64,000 nt of DNA from an uncultured Bacteroides sp. (GTDB lineage: Bacteria > Bacteroidota > Bacteroidia > Bacteroidales > Bacteroidaceae), in contig NZ_OY782186.1 of the NCBI RefSeq assembly GCF_963677685.1, positions 2,790,001-2,854,000 on the forward strand, given 5' to 3'. Under the pieces are notes generated by a model. That model worked only from the letters and a program-made list of their open reading frames with translations. It was not told where the DNA came from and did no database searches. How positions within the stretch are numbered: position 1 is the first letter of the stretch; each line of letters begins with the position of its first letter. The position numbers and the translations under genes are program-made. Shown in pieces: positions 1 through 9,517 of the stretch.

Positions 1-875
1 AACTCATTTAAGTTTTGAGTGCCTGCCAATGTTACCATACCTGTATCATGTGGTCTGGGAGAAAGCTCTGAAAAATAAACCCCATTTTCATGACTCAGAA
101 AAAATTCGACTCCCCATAAACCTGCACCTGTAAGCGCACGAGTTACTTTTTCTGCCATATCTTGAGCCTCAGCAAGATGAGCCGGATCTATATGAGCCGG
201 TTGAAAGCTTTCCCTATAATCACCACCTTTTTGTATATGCCCAATAGGAGGACAAAAAAGAGTAGGCCCATCTTTTTGAGTGACAGTCAGCAAAGTGATT
301 TCGCTATCAAAATGAATAAATTCTTCTATTATCAATTCACGAATATCACCACGACTACCGCTGCATCCATATTCCCAAGCTTTTTGTAGTTCATCGGCAG
401 TTTTAACCAAAGATTGCCCTTTTCCTGATGAAGACATTAAAGGCTTTACTACACAAGGAAAGCCAATTTTATCAGCAGCTTCTTCCAATTCTTCTAAAGA
501 AGTTGCATAAAAATATTTTGCCGTTTTCAGTCCGAGTTCTTTCGCCGCCAAATCACGAATGGCTTTCCGGTTCATTGTAAAATTTACCGCTCTTGCACTA
601 GGTACAACTTGAACACCTTGTTTTTCAAAATCATATAAACGCTCTGTACGAATTGCCTCTATTTCAGGTACGATAACATCCGGACTATATTTTTTAACCA
701 CTTGTTCTAATTGCTCGCCATCAAGCATATCCAACACTTCACATTCATCTGCTACTTGCATAGCAGGTGCACCGGCATACGAATCACACGCAATAATATG
801 TTGCCCTTTACGTTGAGCCGAAATAACAAATTCTTTGCCCAATTCACCCGAGCCAAGCAAAAGTATCTTTTTCAT
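1..875 (-). CDS. purT: Formate-dependent GAR transformylase PurT (partial)
   Basis: ATP-grasp enzyme that makes formyl-GAR from GAR, formate and ATP in purine synthesis (folate-independent route). The reverse strand reads in frame from an ATG at 875 to the window edge with no stop, about 291 residues, so the C-terminal quarter is missing. Visible are the N-terminal nucleotide-binding start [15 protein letters not shown], a [11 protein letters not shown] segment, the ATP-grasp stretch [18 protein letters not shown] and GLWGVEFFL near the cut edge. It lies 48 bp downstream of the DUF4301 gene on the same strand and may be cotranscribed with it. The family call is secure; the 3' end cannot be seen. 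Confidence 0.95.
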   Translation of the reverse strand, partial: MKKILLLGSGELGKEFVISAQRKGQHIIACDSYAGAPAMQVADECEVLDMLDGEQLEQVVKKYSPDVIVPEIEAIRTERLYDFEKQGVQVVPSARAVNFTMNRKAIRDLAAKELGLKTAKYFYATSLEELEEAADKIGFPCVVKPLMSSSGKGQSLVKTADELQKAWEYGCSGSRGDIRELIIEEFIHFDSEITLLTVTQKDGPTLFCPPIGHIQKGGDYRESFQPAHIDPAHLAEAQDMAEKVTRALTGAGLWGVEFFLSHENGVYFSELSPRPHDTGMVTLAGTQNLNE

Positions 876-923
876 TACTCTATATTCTTTTAATATTTTA
901 TTCTAACTAGAATATTTTCTTTC

Positions 924-2441
924 TTATTGATGTTGTTCACGCAACAAATCATTTACTGTTTTTACAGGGTTAAACGTACTTAAGGGTACTTCTACAAACA
1001 CCGTATTCCAGTCACTCATTGCCCCGTTCCATAATCCGGGAAGTTCAAGTGCCTTTAGCTCTTTTCCTCCCTTTGATTTATAAGAGATAAAGCCTGTAGA
1101 CTTATCTACATAATTAGCTAAATCAAATTTATGTCCTTTATAATCACGTACAGCACAAACCAAATCTACCGGATTGAAATACCCCCCTTCTTTAAACATC
1201 CTTTTCTTATTAGGATCTGTCATATCAATTTGTGAACTTTCTAAGATCTGTAATGAAACAGTTCCATCAGGGTTATATGCCAAAAACGGCCCCCCACCGG
1301 GTTCTCCTACATTCTTAACCATACCACACACACGCATCGGACGATTCAACTTTGTTTTAAGATAAAGGACCAACTCAACATCTTCCAAAAGGTTCGTTTC
1401 CGGATTCTTACAAAAAAGTTTCTTCTGCAAAAACTGAAGTATTTCTAAGATTTGCTCATGCGTATACTGTCCACTATCAATCAATTCTAGATATTCGAAA
1501 GCTTGTTTTTGAAGTGAAACAAGTACTCCTGCCAATAATTTCTTATAATGTATTGTATCTTGTTTTAAACGATCAGGAACAACATTATCTATATTTTTAA
1601 CAAATAAGATATCTGCATCCAAATCATTCAAATTTTCTATTAAAGCACCGTGTCCTCCTGGACGAAAAAGTATCTCTCCTTTTTCTCTAAAAGGCTCATT
1701 ATTCATATCTACAGCTATTGTATCTGTTGCCGGTTTCTGTTCCGAAAAAGTGATATTATAGCTAACACCATATTTTTTGCCGTAGAGAAGGGCCTTTTCT
1801 TCTGTTAGAATTTTAAAAAAAGATCGGTGTTCGTTCGATACAGTAAAATGGATATTCGCATGCTTACTTTTCCCCGTAGCATACACGGCACCTTCTACTA
1901 AATGCTCTTCTAAAGGTGTACGCGCACCTTCATCATATTTATGAAATTTAAGTAACCCTTTCGGTAATGCACCATAGTTTAATCCACTCTCAGAAAGTAA
2001 AGTCTCAACCACAGTCTTATATTCCTCCTTTTCAATAAGTGCTAGAACAGATTTTCCTGTACGTTTCAGACAAGCAACATTCAAATCTTCATAAAAAGCA
2101 AATTGAGTAATATGATTGAAGAAATTGATTTCAAACTCATTCGAAGGTTTATCATAAGTAGCATTGAGGAACTCAAATAAGTCCTTAAACATTCTACTAG
2201 CAGCCCCTGAAGCCGGTACGAACTTTACAATTGTTTTATCCGTATTAATATAAGCCTCCCATGAGGCTAGGTATTTTTGTTCATCACCTGCGTCAGGTAC
2301 TAAAACACCTTTTTCTTTTGATGCTGCAGCACTTAACTCCAAAAAAGGGAAACCTCTACGAAAGCATTCCAATTGTTCAAATATCTGAGATTCCGTGATA
2401 CCTTTCTTTGCAAACAACTCTTTGTCCTGTGGTGTAATCAT
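924..2441 (-). CDS. DUF4301 family protein, nucleotidyltransferase-like
   Basis: A 505-residue protein of the Bacteroidetes family DUF4301, of unknown function. No signal peptide or membrane segment is visible, so it should be cytosolic. Two stretches recall UDP-sugar pyrophosphorylases: VKFVPASGAASRMFKDL near residue 75, like the glycine/arginine nucleotide loop, and RPGGHGALIENLNDLDADI followed by FVKNIDNV around residues 262-288, like the GHG and NIDN motifs. A nucleotidyl-transfer activity is therefore plausible but is my inference. It is divergent from the rel gene across 171 bp and sits upstream of purT. A TAnnTTTG-like -7 sequence is present at 2475-2468 on the minus strand without a clear -33 partner. 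Confidence 0.8.
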   Translation of the reverse strand: MITPQDKELFAKKGITESQIFEQLECFRRGFPFLELSAAASKEKGVLVPDAGDEQKYLASWEAYINTDKTIVKFVPASGAASRMFKDLFEFLNATYDKPSNEFEINFFNHITQFAFYEDLNVACLKRTGKSVLALIEKEEYKTVVETLLSESGLNYGALPKGLLKFHKYDEGARTPLEEHLVEGAVYATGKSKHANIHFTVSNEHRSFFKILTEEKALLYGKKYGVSYNITFSEQKPATDTIAVDMNNEPFREKGEILFRPGGHGALIENLNDLDADILFVKNIDNVVPDRLKQDTIHYKKLLAGVLVSLQKQAFEYLELIDSGQYTHEQILEILQFLQKKLFCKNPETNLLEDVELVLYLKTKLNRPMRVCGMVKNVGEPGGGPFLAYNPDGTVSLQILESSQIDMTDPNKKRMFKEGGYFNPVDLVCAVRDYKGHKFDLANYVDKSTGFISYKSKGGKELKALELPGLWNGAMSDWNTVFVEVPLSTFNPVKTVNDLLREQHQ

Positions 2442-2612
2442 CGCATGTAGTTTTATTAATTGATGCCCAAAAATACAAAATGTTATTTACTTTGTGTAGC
2501 ATACTAAACAAAAAAAGCTATTTTTACAACGAATTTATCTGCCACAAATCAAGGTTTAAAAATCGTTGTAACATAATGTGGTGAAAATCAATAGTATTAG
2601 TCAAGAGAACTT

Positions 2613-4826
2613 ATGGATACATTTTTCACAAAAACAGAAAAAACGGAATTGCTTGTTCTTTATAAAAAGCTTATGCAATCTTCAGGAGATAGTATTTCCT
2701 CCCAAAATGCCAAAAGACTAAAACACTACCTCATAGAAGCTGCTAAAAACAATAATATGCAGCGCAATAATTTCGGTATGAACCCCGTAATCCGAGATAT
2801 GCAAACCGCAGTTATCGTTGCCGATGAGATAGGCATGAAAGGCTCATGCCTCATTGGAATCATGCTTCATGAAATTGTAAAAAACAACACTTTGTCTGCG
2901 GAAACTGTTAAGAGTGAGTTTGGCGAAGATGTGGCAAGTATTATCAGAGGCTTAGTTAAAACAAATGAGCTATATGCTAGAAGCCCGGCTATTGAGTCGG
3001 AAAATTTCCGTAATCTCTTACTGTCTTTTGCTGAAGATATGCGGGTAATTCTAATTATGATTGCTGACAGAGTAAACATAATGAGATTAATCAAGAATAC
3101 GGATAATGAAGAGAACCGCTTTAAAGTTGCTAACGAAGCGGCTTATTTATATGCCCCATTGGCCCATAAGTTAGGACTCTATAAGTTAAAGTCGGAATTA
3201 GAAGATTTATATTTAAAATATACGCAAAAAGAAACTTATTATTTTATAAAGGATAAACTTAACGAAACAAAATCTTCCCGCGATGCTTATATTGCTTCTT
3301 TTATAGATCCAATACAAAAGAAAGTAAAAGAAGCGGGATTGACATTTGATATTAAAGGAAGAACCAAGTCGATACACTCCATTTGGAATAAAATTCAAAA
3401 ACAAAAAACTCCTTTCGAAGGTATTTATGACCTCTTCGCTATTCGAATCATACTGGATTCGGATGCAGATAAAGAGAAACAAGAGTGTTGGCAAGTCTAT
3501 TCTATCGTTACAGATATGTATCAACCTAATCCTAAAAGGTTGCGTGACTGGCTTTCTATCCCCAAGAGCAATGGATATGAATCGCTGCATATTACTGTGA
3601 TGGGGCCTGAAGGCAAATGGGTAGAAGTTCAAATTCGCACCCGCCGCATGGATGAAATAGCTGAGAGAGGATTGGCTGCTCACTGGCGTTACAAAGGAAT
3701 TAAAGGTGAAAGCGGACTTGATGAATGGTTAACTTCCGTACGTGAAGCACTTGAAAGTTCAGAAGGTGACTCCATGAAGGTAATGGATCAATTCAAGATG
3801 GATCTTTATGAAGATGAAGTGTTTGTTTTTACTCCTAAAGGAGACCTCTTTAAACTTGGTAAAGGAGCTACAGTACTCGATTTTGCTTTTCATATACACA
3901 GCAAGTTAGGAAGTAAATGTATTGGTGCAAAAGTTAATGGTAAAAATGCCCAGCTGAAACAGAAGTTAAACAGCGGAGACCAAGTGGAGATTATGACTTC
4001 AAACACTCAGACTCCCAAGCAGGATTGGCTCAATATTGTTACGACTTCTAAAGCTCGTACAAAAATCCGCCAAGCACTGAAAGATATGGCTTCTAAACAA
4101 AACGATTTTGCTAAAGAAACCATTGAGCGAAAATTCAAAAATCGCAAGATAGATTACGATGAAGGAGTAATGATGCGCCTTATTAAACGAATGGGATTCA
4201 AAACGGTTACTGAATTCTATCAAAAAATAGCCGAGGGGACATTAGACATAAATGATTTGCTTGATAAGTATATAGAACAACAAAAACGAGACAGTGATTC
4301 TCACGACGAACTTATTTACCGTAGTGCCGAAGGTTATAATTTGCAAAATCAAATAGATGAAATTGCTAGCAATAAAGAGGATGTGCTCGTAATTGATCAA
4401 AATCTAAAAGGCATTGAATTCAAATTAGCTAAATGTTGCAATCCAATCTATGGTGACGATGTTTTTGGATTTGTAACCGTATCAGGAGGAATAAAAATTC
4501 ATCGTCACGACTGTCCCAACGCCCAACAGATGACCGAACGTTTCGGCTATCGCATAGTGAAAGCTCGCTGGGCGGGAAAATCAGAAGGGACACAATATCC
4601 TATTACACTACGCATAGTAGGACATGATGATATCGGCATTGTAACTAATATTACGTCCATTATTTCGAAAGAAAATGGAATATCATTGCGCTCCATCGGA
4701 ATTGATTCTAATGACGGTTTATTCTCAGGTACCCTTACTATTATGGTAAGTGATACTGGACGTTTAGAAGCATTAATAAAAAAACTACGAACTGTAAAAG
4801 GAGTAAAACAGGTAAATAGAAGTTAA
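2613..4826 (+). CDS. rel: RelA/SpoT (p)ppGpp synthetase with degenerate hydrolase
   Basis: Long RSH enzyme (737 aa) making the alarmone (p)ppGpp from ATP and GTP/GDP. Domain order: pseudo-HD hydrolase (about 30-200), synthetase (about 235-365, with GRTKSIHSIWNK at 249-260, IYDLFAIRII at 271-280 and VEVQIRT at 337-343), TGS (about 400-462), zinc-finger-like CC region (KLAKCCNP) and C-terminal ACT. The hydrolase site is broken. By eye against Streptococcus Rel, the residues matching H53, D78, E81, D82 and N148 are T65, E87, K90, N91 and I156; only H86 and D152 remain. It should therefore act as a RelA-type synthetase, with degradation left to another RSH. It is followed 8 bp later by dgkA. Confidence 0.95.
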   Translation: MDTFFTKTEKTELLVLYKKLMQSSGDSISSQNAKRLKHYLIEAAKNNNMQRNNFGMNPVIRDMQTAVIVADEIGMKGSCLIGIMLHEIVKNNTLSAETVKSEFGEDVASIIRGLVKTNELYARSPAIESENFRNLLLSFAEDMRVILIMIADRVNIMRLIKNTDNEENRFKVANEAAYLYAPLAHKLGLYKLKSELEDLYLKYTQKETYYFIKDKLNETKSSRDAYIASFIDPIQKKVKEAGLTFDIKGRTKSIHSIWNKIQKQKTPFEGIYDLFAIRIILDSDADKEKQECWQVYSIVTDMYQPNPKRLRDWLSIPKSNGYESLHITVMGPEGKWVEVQIRTRRMDEIAERGLAAHWRYKGIKGESGLDEWLTSVREALESSEGDSMKVMDQFKMDLYEDEVFVFTPKGDLFKLGKGATVLDFAFHIHSKLGSKCIGAKVNGKNAQLKQKLNSGDQVEIMTSNTQTPKQDWLNIVTTSKARTKIRQALKDMASKQNDFAKETIERKFKNRKIDYDEGVMMRLIKRMGFKTVTEFYQKIAEGTLDINDLLDKYIEQQKRDSDSHDELIYRSAEGYNLQNQIDEIASNKEDVLVIDQNLKGIEFKLAKCCNPIYGDDVFGFVTVSGGIKIHRHDCPNAQQMTERFGYRIVKARWAGKSEGTQYPITLRIVGHDDIGIVTNITSIISKENGISLRSIGIDSNDGLFSGTLTIMVSDTGRLEALIKKLRTVKGVKQVNRS

Positions 4827-4834
4827 TTGAACTA

Positions 4835-5200
4835 ATGAATGCATTTAATAAATTTTTGAGAAGTTTTTCTTATGCAACAAAAGGTATTATCAGTTTGCTT
4901 AAGACAGAGCGTAATGCCCGAATACATTGTGCAGCTATTATATTAGTTACTATCGCCGGCTTTTATTTCCGTATTAGCCAAGTCGAATGGATATCCATTA
5001 TTCTTTGCTTTGGAATGGTACTTGCTGCCGAAGCTTTCAATACAGCCATAGAAAAACTCGTAAACCTAGTCTCACCAGAAAAGAATCCATACGCAGGTAA
5101 TATAAAAGACTTAGCAGCAGGTGGAGTGCTTATTTGCGCCATTGCAGCTGCCATCATCGGGCTAATGATTTTCGGTCCTTATTTTTATCAGATATTCTAA
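4835..5200 (+). CDS. dgkA: Diacylglycerol / undecaprenol kinase, DgkA family
   Basis: Small integral membrane kinase (121 aa) that phosphorylates diacylglycerol or undecaprenol with ATP, recycling lipid intermediates at the inner membrane. It shows the family pattern: an amphipathic N-terminus, two hydrophobic helices at about 32-65, the signature EAFNTAIEKLVNLVSPEKNP (about 66-85), KDLAAGGVLI and a last membrane helix. Gram-positive undecaprenol kinases share this signature, so the lipid substrate cannot be settled from sequence. It starts 8 bp after rel and ends 24 bp before the GH95 gene, so the three may be cotranscribed. Confidence 0.9.
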   Translation: MNAFNKFLRSFSYATKGIISLLKTERNARIHCAAIILVTIAGFYFRISQVEWISIILCFGMVLAAEAFNTAIEKLVNLVSPEKNPYAGNIKDLAAGGVLICAIAAAIIGLMIFGPYFYQIF

Positions 5201-5224
5201 AAAAATCATCTTATTTTATATCCC

Positions 5225-7690
5225 ATGAAACAAAAAATAGTTACCCTTCTAGTTTTAATATTAGGAGCAATCACGAACATACATGCCAACGGCAAAGACA
5301 AACTGATATCTGAAGTAAACAATATTTTATGGTATAACCAACCAGCTTCTGAATGGGAAGAGTCTTTACCTTTAGGTAATGGACGTTTAGGGATGATGCC
5401 CGATGGCGGTATTACAAAAGAACACGTTGTGCTCAATGAAATAAGCATGTGGAGCGGATCGGTAGCTAATTACAACAATCCCGAAGCAGCATCTTATCTA
5501 CCGGCTATTAGAAAGCTCTTATTTGAAGGGAAAAATAAAGAAGCTCAAGAAATGATGTACTACCATTTTGTACCAATAAAGCCAGAGAAAGGGGGAACTT
5601 ATGGAAATTATCAAATGCTTGCCGATCTCAATATAGATTACCAGTATAAATCATCCGAAGCAATAAGTAATTATAAACGTTCCCTTAATCTAGAACAAGG
5701 CATTGCAACAACATGCTTCAGTAAAGGTAGCAATTCATATACCCGTACTTATTTTGTATCTCGTTCGCGCGACGCGATGGCTATTCATTTAGCTGCAACC
5801 TCTCTCAAAGATAAGAAACCAGTCTCTTTTATGGCACAATTAAGCAGACCAGAGCGTGCAACACTAAGAGTGTCAGGTGATACACTTATTTTGGAAGGGA
5901 CTCTGGATAGTGGTAAGGAAGGGGTAAAAGGAGTCTCTTTCATTGTAAAAATGATAGTGAAAGCTCCCAAAGAATGCATTAGTGTAACAAAGAAAGGGAT
6001 ACAGGTAATCAATGCTAGTCAGGCAACCATCTATCTTTCAGCCACTACTGATTTTAAAAATCAAAATTACCGCTTGCAGGCTGACAAATTGCTCCAAGAA
6101 ATAACATCTATTCCTTATGGCGCACTAAAAAAAGAAGCTATCTCTGATTATCAAAAGTTATTTAAACGAACTTCTCTTTTTATCGGGAAAGATCATAGTG
6201 CAGAGGCCTCACGAGGTCCATGGAAAGTACCTACTGATGAACGCATACGCAACTTCCAACAACATGATGATCCCGCACTCGCATCACTTTACTACAATTA
6301 CGGTAGATATCTGTTAATTAGCAGTACACGCCCCGGTTCACTCCCCCCAAACCTTCAGGGATTATGGGCTAATGAATGTACTACTCCTTGGAATGGTGAT
6401 TATCATTTGAACATTAATGTGCAAATGAATCATTGGCCTGTAGAGCAAGGCAACTTGTCTGAATTACACCTTCCTTTGATTGAGCTCACCAAAAGTCTAG
6501 TAAAGAGTGGAGAATCTACTGCTAAAGCCTTTTATGGAAAAGAAGCCAAAGGATGGGTAGCTCACATGATGACAAATGTGTGGCAATTTACGGCACCAGG
6601 GGAACATCCATCATGGGGAGCAACAAATACAGGGGGAGCCTGGCTATGTGCTCATTTATGGGAGCACTACCTCTACACATGCGACAAAAAATATCTGCAA
6701 CAAATATACCCTGTAATGAAAGGAGCTTCAGAGTTCTTCCTATCTACAATGGTAAAAGAGCCCACTCACGGATGGCTGGTTACCGCTCCGACTTCGTCAC
6801 CTGAGAACTCCTTTTACATAGGAAATGACAGTACTCCTATCAGTGTTTGCATGGGCTCTACAATGGACAACGAATTAATCTACGAACTTTATAGCAATGT
6901 GATTGAAGCCGCTCACGTCCTAAACACAGATATTGGCTACGCTCATGAACTGGAAAATGCACGTAAGCAATTGCCTCCCCTCCAAATAAGTAAGAAAGGT
7001 TACCTAATGGAATGGTTGGAAGATTATAAAGAGACGGATATACATCACCGACATGTTTCTCAACTATATGGACTACATCCGGGCAACGAGATTAGCCTCA
7101 GCAAAACACCTCAATTAGCGGAAGCTTGTAGAGTCACACTCAATCGCCGAGGAGATGAGGGAACCGGATGGAGTCGAGCATGGAAAATTAATTTTTGGGC
7201 GCGCTTAGGTGATGGAAATCGTGCTTATAAACTTTTCAAAAGTTTATTGGTGCCTGCCTATGAACCTAACAACCCAAAGAAAAGGCGTGGTGGAACATTT
7301 CCCAATCTATTCTGCTCACACCCTCCTTTTCAGATGGATGGCAATTGGGGAGGTACTTCGGGCATCGGAGAAATGCTACTGCAAAGTCAAGAAGGATTTA
7401 TTCACTTTTTACCAGCACTTCCCGATACATGGAAAGAAGGGTTCTTTACTGGTTTTAAGGTTCGCGGAGGAGCAACGGTAAATCTTACCTGGAAAAATGG
7501 GAAATTAATAACAGCATCTATCAAAGCCGGAGTTGCTAACCGCTTCAGAATAAAAATACCCCAAAATATTTCTACTCTCAAAATAACTCAGCAGGGGAAA
7601 GAGCAATACTATAATGCAACGAAAACTCCATTTATCGAAATAACTTTGCATCAAGGAGAAATTGCCAAACTAGAGGCAAACAACCCATAA
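5225..7690 (+). CDS. GH95 family glycosidase (probable alpha-L-fucosidase)
   Basis: Secreted glycoside hydrolase of 821 aa; residues 1-21 look like a Sec signal peptide ending in IHA. The GH95 N-terminal domain opens with WYNQPASEWEESLPLGNGRL. By eye against Bifidobacterium AfcA, likely catalytic residues are N396 and N398 (NINVQMNHWP), E527 (SSPEN) and D705 (MDGNWGGTSGIGEMLLQS); all are present. GH95 members remove alpha-1,2-fucose from host or plant glycans, and some act on alpha-L-galactose, so the substrate is not fixed. The gene faces the SusD/SusC operon and probably serves it, although it also lies only 24 bp behind dgkA. Full family length. Confidence 0.9.
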   Translation: MKQKIVTLLVLILGAITNIHANGKDKLISEVNNILWYNQPASEWEESLPLGNGRLGMMPDGGITKEHVVLNEISMWSGSVANYNNPEAASYLPAIRKLLFEGKNKEAQEMMYYHFVPIKPEKGGTYGNYQMLADLNIDYQYKSSEAISNYKRSLNLEQGIATTCFSKGSNSYTRTYFVSRSRDAMAIHLAATSLKDKKPVSFMAQLSRPERATLRVSGDTLILEGTLDSGKEGVKGVSFIVKMIVKAPKECISVTKKGIQVINASQATIYLSATTDFKNQNYRLQADKLLQEITSIPYGALKKEAISDYQKLFKRTSLFIGKDHSAEASRGPWKVPTDERIRNFQQHDDPALASLYYNYGRYLLISSTRPGSLPPNLQGLWANECTTPWNGDYHLNINVQMNHWPVEQGNLSELHLPLIELTKSLVKSGESTAKAFYGKEAKGWVAHMMTNVWQFTAPGEHPSWGATNTGGAWLCAHLWEHYLYTCDKKYLQQIYPVMKGASEFFLSTMVKEPTHGWLVTAPTSSPENSFYIGNDSTPISVCMGSTMDNELIYELYSNVIEAAHVLNTDIGYAHELENARKQLPPLQISKKGYLMEWLEDYKETDIHHRHVSQLYGLHPGNEISLSKTPQLAEACRVTLNRRGDEGTGWSRAWKINFWARLGDGNRAYKLFKSLLVPAYEPNNPKKRRGGTFPNLFCSHPPFQMDGNWGGTSGIGEMLLQSQEGFIHFLPALPDTWKEGFFTGFKVRGGATVNLTWKNGKLITASIKAGVANRFRIKIPQNISTLKITQQGKEQYYNATKTPFIEITLHQGEIAKLEANNP

Positions 7691-7710
7691 AGATATTTCT
7701 CTATTATAAA

Positions 7711-7742
7711 AGAAGAACATCCTCAATAAAGGATGTTCTTCT
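7711..7742. terminator. Bidirectional hairpin terminator
   Basis: Perfect 12-bp inverted repeat (AGAAGAACATCC at 7711-7722, its complement at 7731-7742) around an 8-nt loop, between the convergent GH95 and susD genes. The stem is flanked by A/T-rich DNA on both sides, so it could stop transcription from either direction, although neither side has a long T run. Confidence 0.7.
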
Positions 7743-7783
7743 ATAACTATTTAATCAAATACCAGATATCTTCCTTAAAAAAA

Positions 7784-9496
7784 TCAATTATTATATCCAT
7801 CATTTTGAGTAAACTCATCTTTATTTGTAACCGCATCAATCTGAGTTTGTGGAATGGGACGATACAAATGATAATCTTTGATATTTCCTCTACCATTCGG
7901 ATTATATGCTTTTACATATTCCAAAAGCTTACCAGTGCGCTTTAAGTCGAACCAACGTTGTTGTTCACCCACTAATTCGCGAGCACGTTCAGCTAGAATA
8001 AAATCAAGAGTCAAATCAGAAGCAGTAATCTCCATTTCATTCTCTTTTCCTGCAATAGCACGTTGACGTCGAAGTAAATTCATGTATTCAAGTGCTTCTC
8101 CGGGATTGGATTCCATCTCCGCCTCCGCCACAATCAGGTACATCTCAGAAATGCGAATAACAAAAGCATCTCGAGGACTCCATATTTGAAAAGCTGCAGC
8201 ACGAGTCGGATCATCAAACTTATCCATTTGAATAAAATTCTGAGTACTCTTCAAACTTCCATCTTCATTATAAATATCATTAATGTCTTGAAGTTGATAA
8301 CGCTTAGCAGCATACGCTCTTTGCGCAGCAGTAGCTACATGTTTATCAATACACCACGCAGTATCTCCTAATTGCATATCAGTATATACGCCTGCAGCTT
8401 TTACTTTGGCCAATCCAGCTTCACCATCATTTTGCATCCATACATCCCTGAAACTTCCTCTATATCTTTGATCTTTGGTTTCATCAAAAAGATCAATCAA
8501 ATGACGTGTTGTGGCATATCTGGAATAACCGATGGGATATTGAGTTGTAAATGCAGTCACTCCTGCATGATAATCATGACGAGGTCCAAAATAAAAATGA
8601 GCATTATGACCACCATCAGTTGAGAATGCATGCGCAGAAGATATTTCCCGATCACCATCATTGGCCATTCCTGTTTTTCCATAAAGTTGGTTATTGGAAT
8701 AATTCACATAGAACACAACCTCACTGTTAGCGTCTCCATCAGCATAGTCCATACTCCAAACTGACTTATAATCAGTGAACATAGCAAAACCATAATCTTT
8801 GATTACATGCTTCGCTAAAGTCGCAGCTTTCTCTTTATCCCCGTTATACAAATAAGCACGAGCCATAAAAGCCTCCGCCGCAGGTTTAGTTATTCTCCCC
8901 CCATCTTTTTCAATTCGACCTTCCAAATCAGTTATTGCATCATCTAAATCAGCTAAGATCTGAGTATAAAAAGCGCTCACAGAAGTTTTATTTGCAGTTG
9001 TAATCACACCCTCAGAAGGAGTAGTAGAGAGATGAACTCCACCCCAAATATTCACAATATGCCATAGATAAAAAGCGCGAAGAAATTTGACTTCTCCAAG
9101 ACGGATTTTCGTTGTGGCCTCGTCTAATGGAGAACGATTTTCAAGCCAATCAATAGCCGTATTACAGTTATTCAAACCCACATAAAACCTCTCCCAGTAA
9201 ATTTTCATTAGTGCCTGAGAAGGATTCAAAGAACTGTTATATAAAGAATATTCCGGATGCTTACAGTCACCACCAATAATAAACAAATCTGTACCCAATT
9301 CAGTAAGAGATAATCCCCCTTCTTTTCCATACCAATAGCGCATAGTGGTATAACAACTATTCACCAAAGCCTCCATACCCGATTCAGTAGAATACAACTC
9401 AGAGGTAAGACCACTTTTATTGGTTTCTTGTAAATAATCACTGCAACCCGTAAATAGGAGCATTAACGAAAATATGATTAATATATTTCTTTTCAT
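7784..9496 (-). CDS. SusD/RagB family glycan-binding lipoprotein
   Basis: Surface lipoprotein (570 aa) that forms the lid of a SusC barrel and captures oligosaccharides. The signal peptide ends in the lipobox LLFTGC (Cys about residue 18), followed by the acidic SDYLQE typical of exported surface lipoproteins. The SusD-type TPR scaffold is recognisable (FLRAFYLWHIVNIWGG, AAEAFMARAYLYNGD) and the RagB/SusD C-terminal domain contains RISEMYLIVAEAEME and RARELVGEQQRWFDLKRTG. It lies 21 bp downstream of the susC gene as its usual partner. The ligand cannot be read from sequence; the nearby GH95 suggests a fucosylated glycan. Confidence 0.97.
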   Translation of the reverse strand: MKRNILIIFSLMLLFTGCSDYLQETNKSGLTSELYSTESGMEALVNSCYTTMRYWYGKEGGLSLTELGTDLFIIGGDCKHPEYSLYNSSLNPSQALMKIYWERFYVGLNNCNTAIDWLENRSPLDEATTKIRLGEVKFLRAFYLWHIVNIWGGVHLSTTPSEGVITTANKTSVSAFYTQILADLDDAITDLEGRIEKDGGRITKPAAEAFMARAYLYNGDKEKAATLAKHVIKDYGFAMFTDYKSVWSMDYADGDANSEVVFYVNYSNNQLYGKTGMANDGDREISSAHAFSTDGGHNAHFYFGPRHDYHAGVTAFTTQYPIGYSRYATTRHLIDLFDETKDQRYRGSFRDVWMQNDGEAGLAKVKAAGVYTDMQLGDTAWCIDKHVATAAQRAYAAKRYQLQDINDIYNEDGSLKSTQNFIQMDKFDDPTRAAAFQIWSPRDAFVIRISEMYLIVAEAEMESNPGEALEYMNLLRRQRAIAGKENEMEITASDLTLDFILAERARELVGEQQRWFDLKRTGKLLEYVKAYNPNGRGNIKDYHLYRPIPQTQIDAVTNKDEFTQNDGYNN

Positions 9497-9517
9497 TTTA
9501 TAGCGTATTATAAATTA

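Noticed and set aside
3213..3683. 156-codon open frame antisense to rel
   Set aside because: It lies wholly inside the conserved synthetase region of rel on the other strand and has no recognisable domain; a shadow of a real gene.
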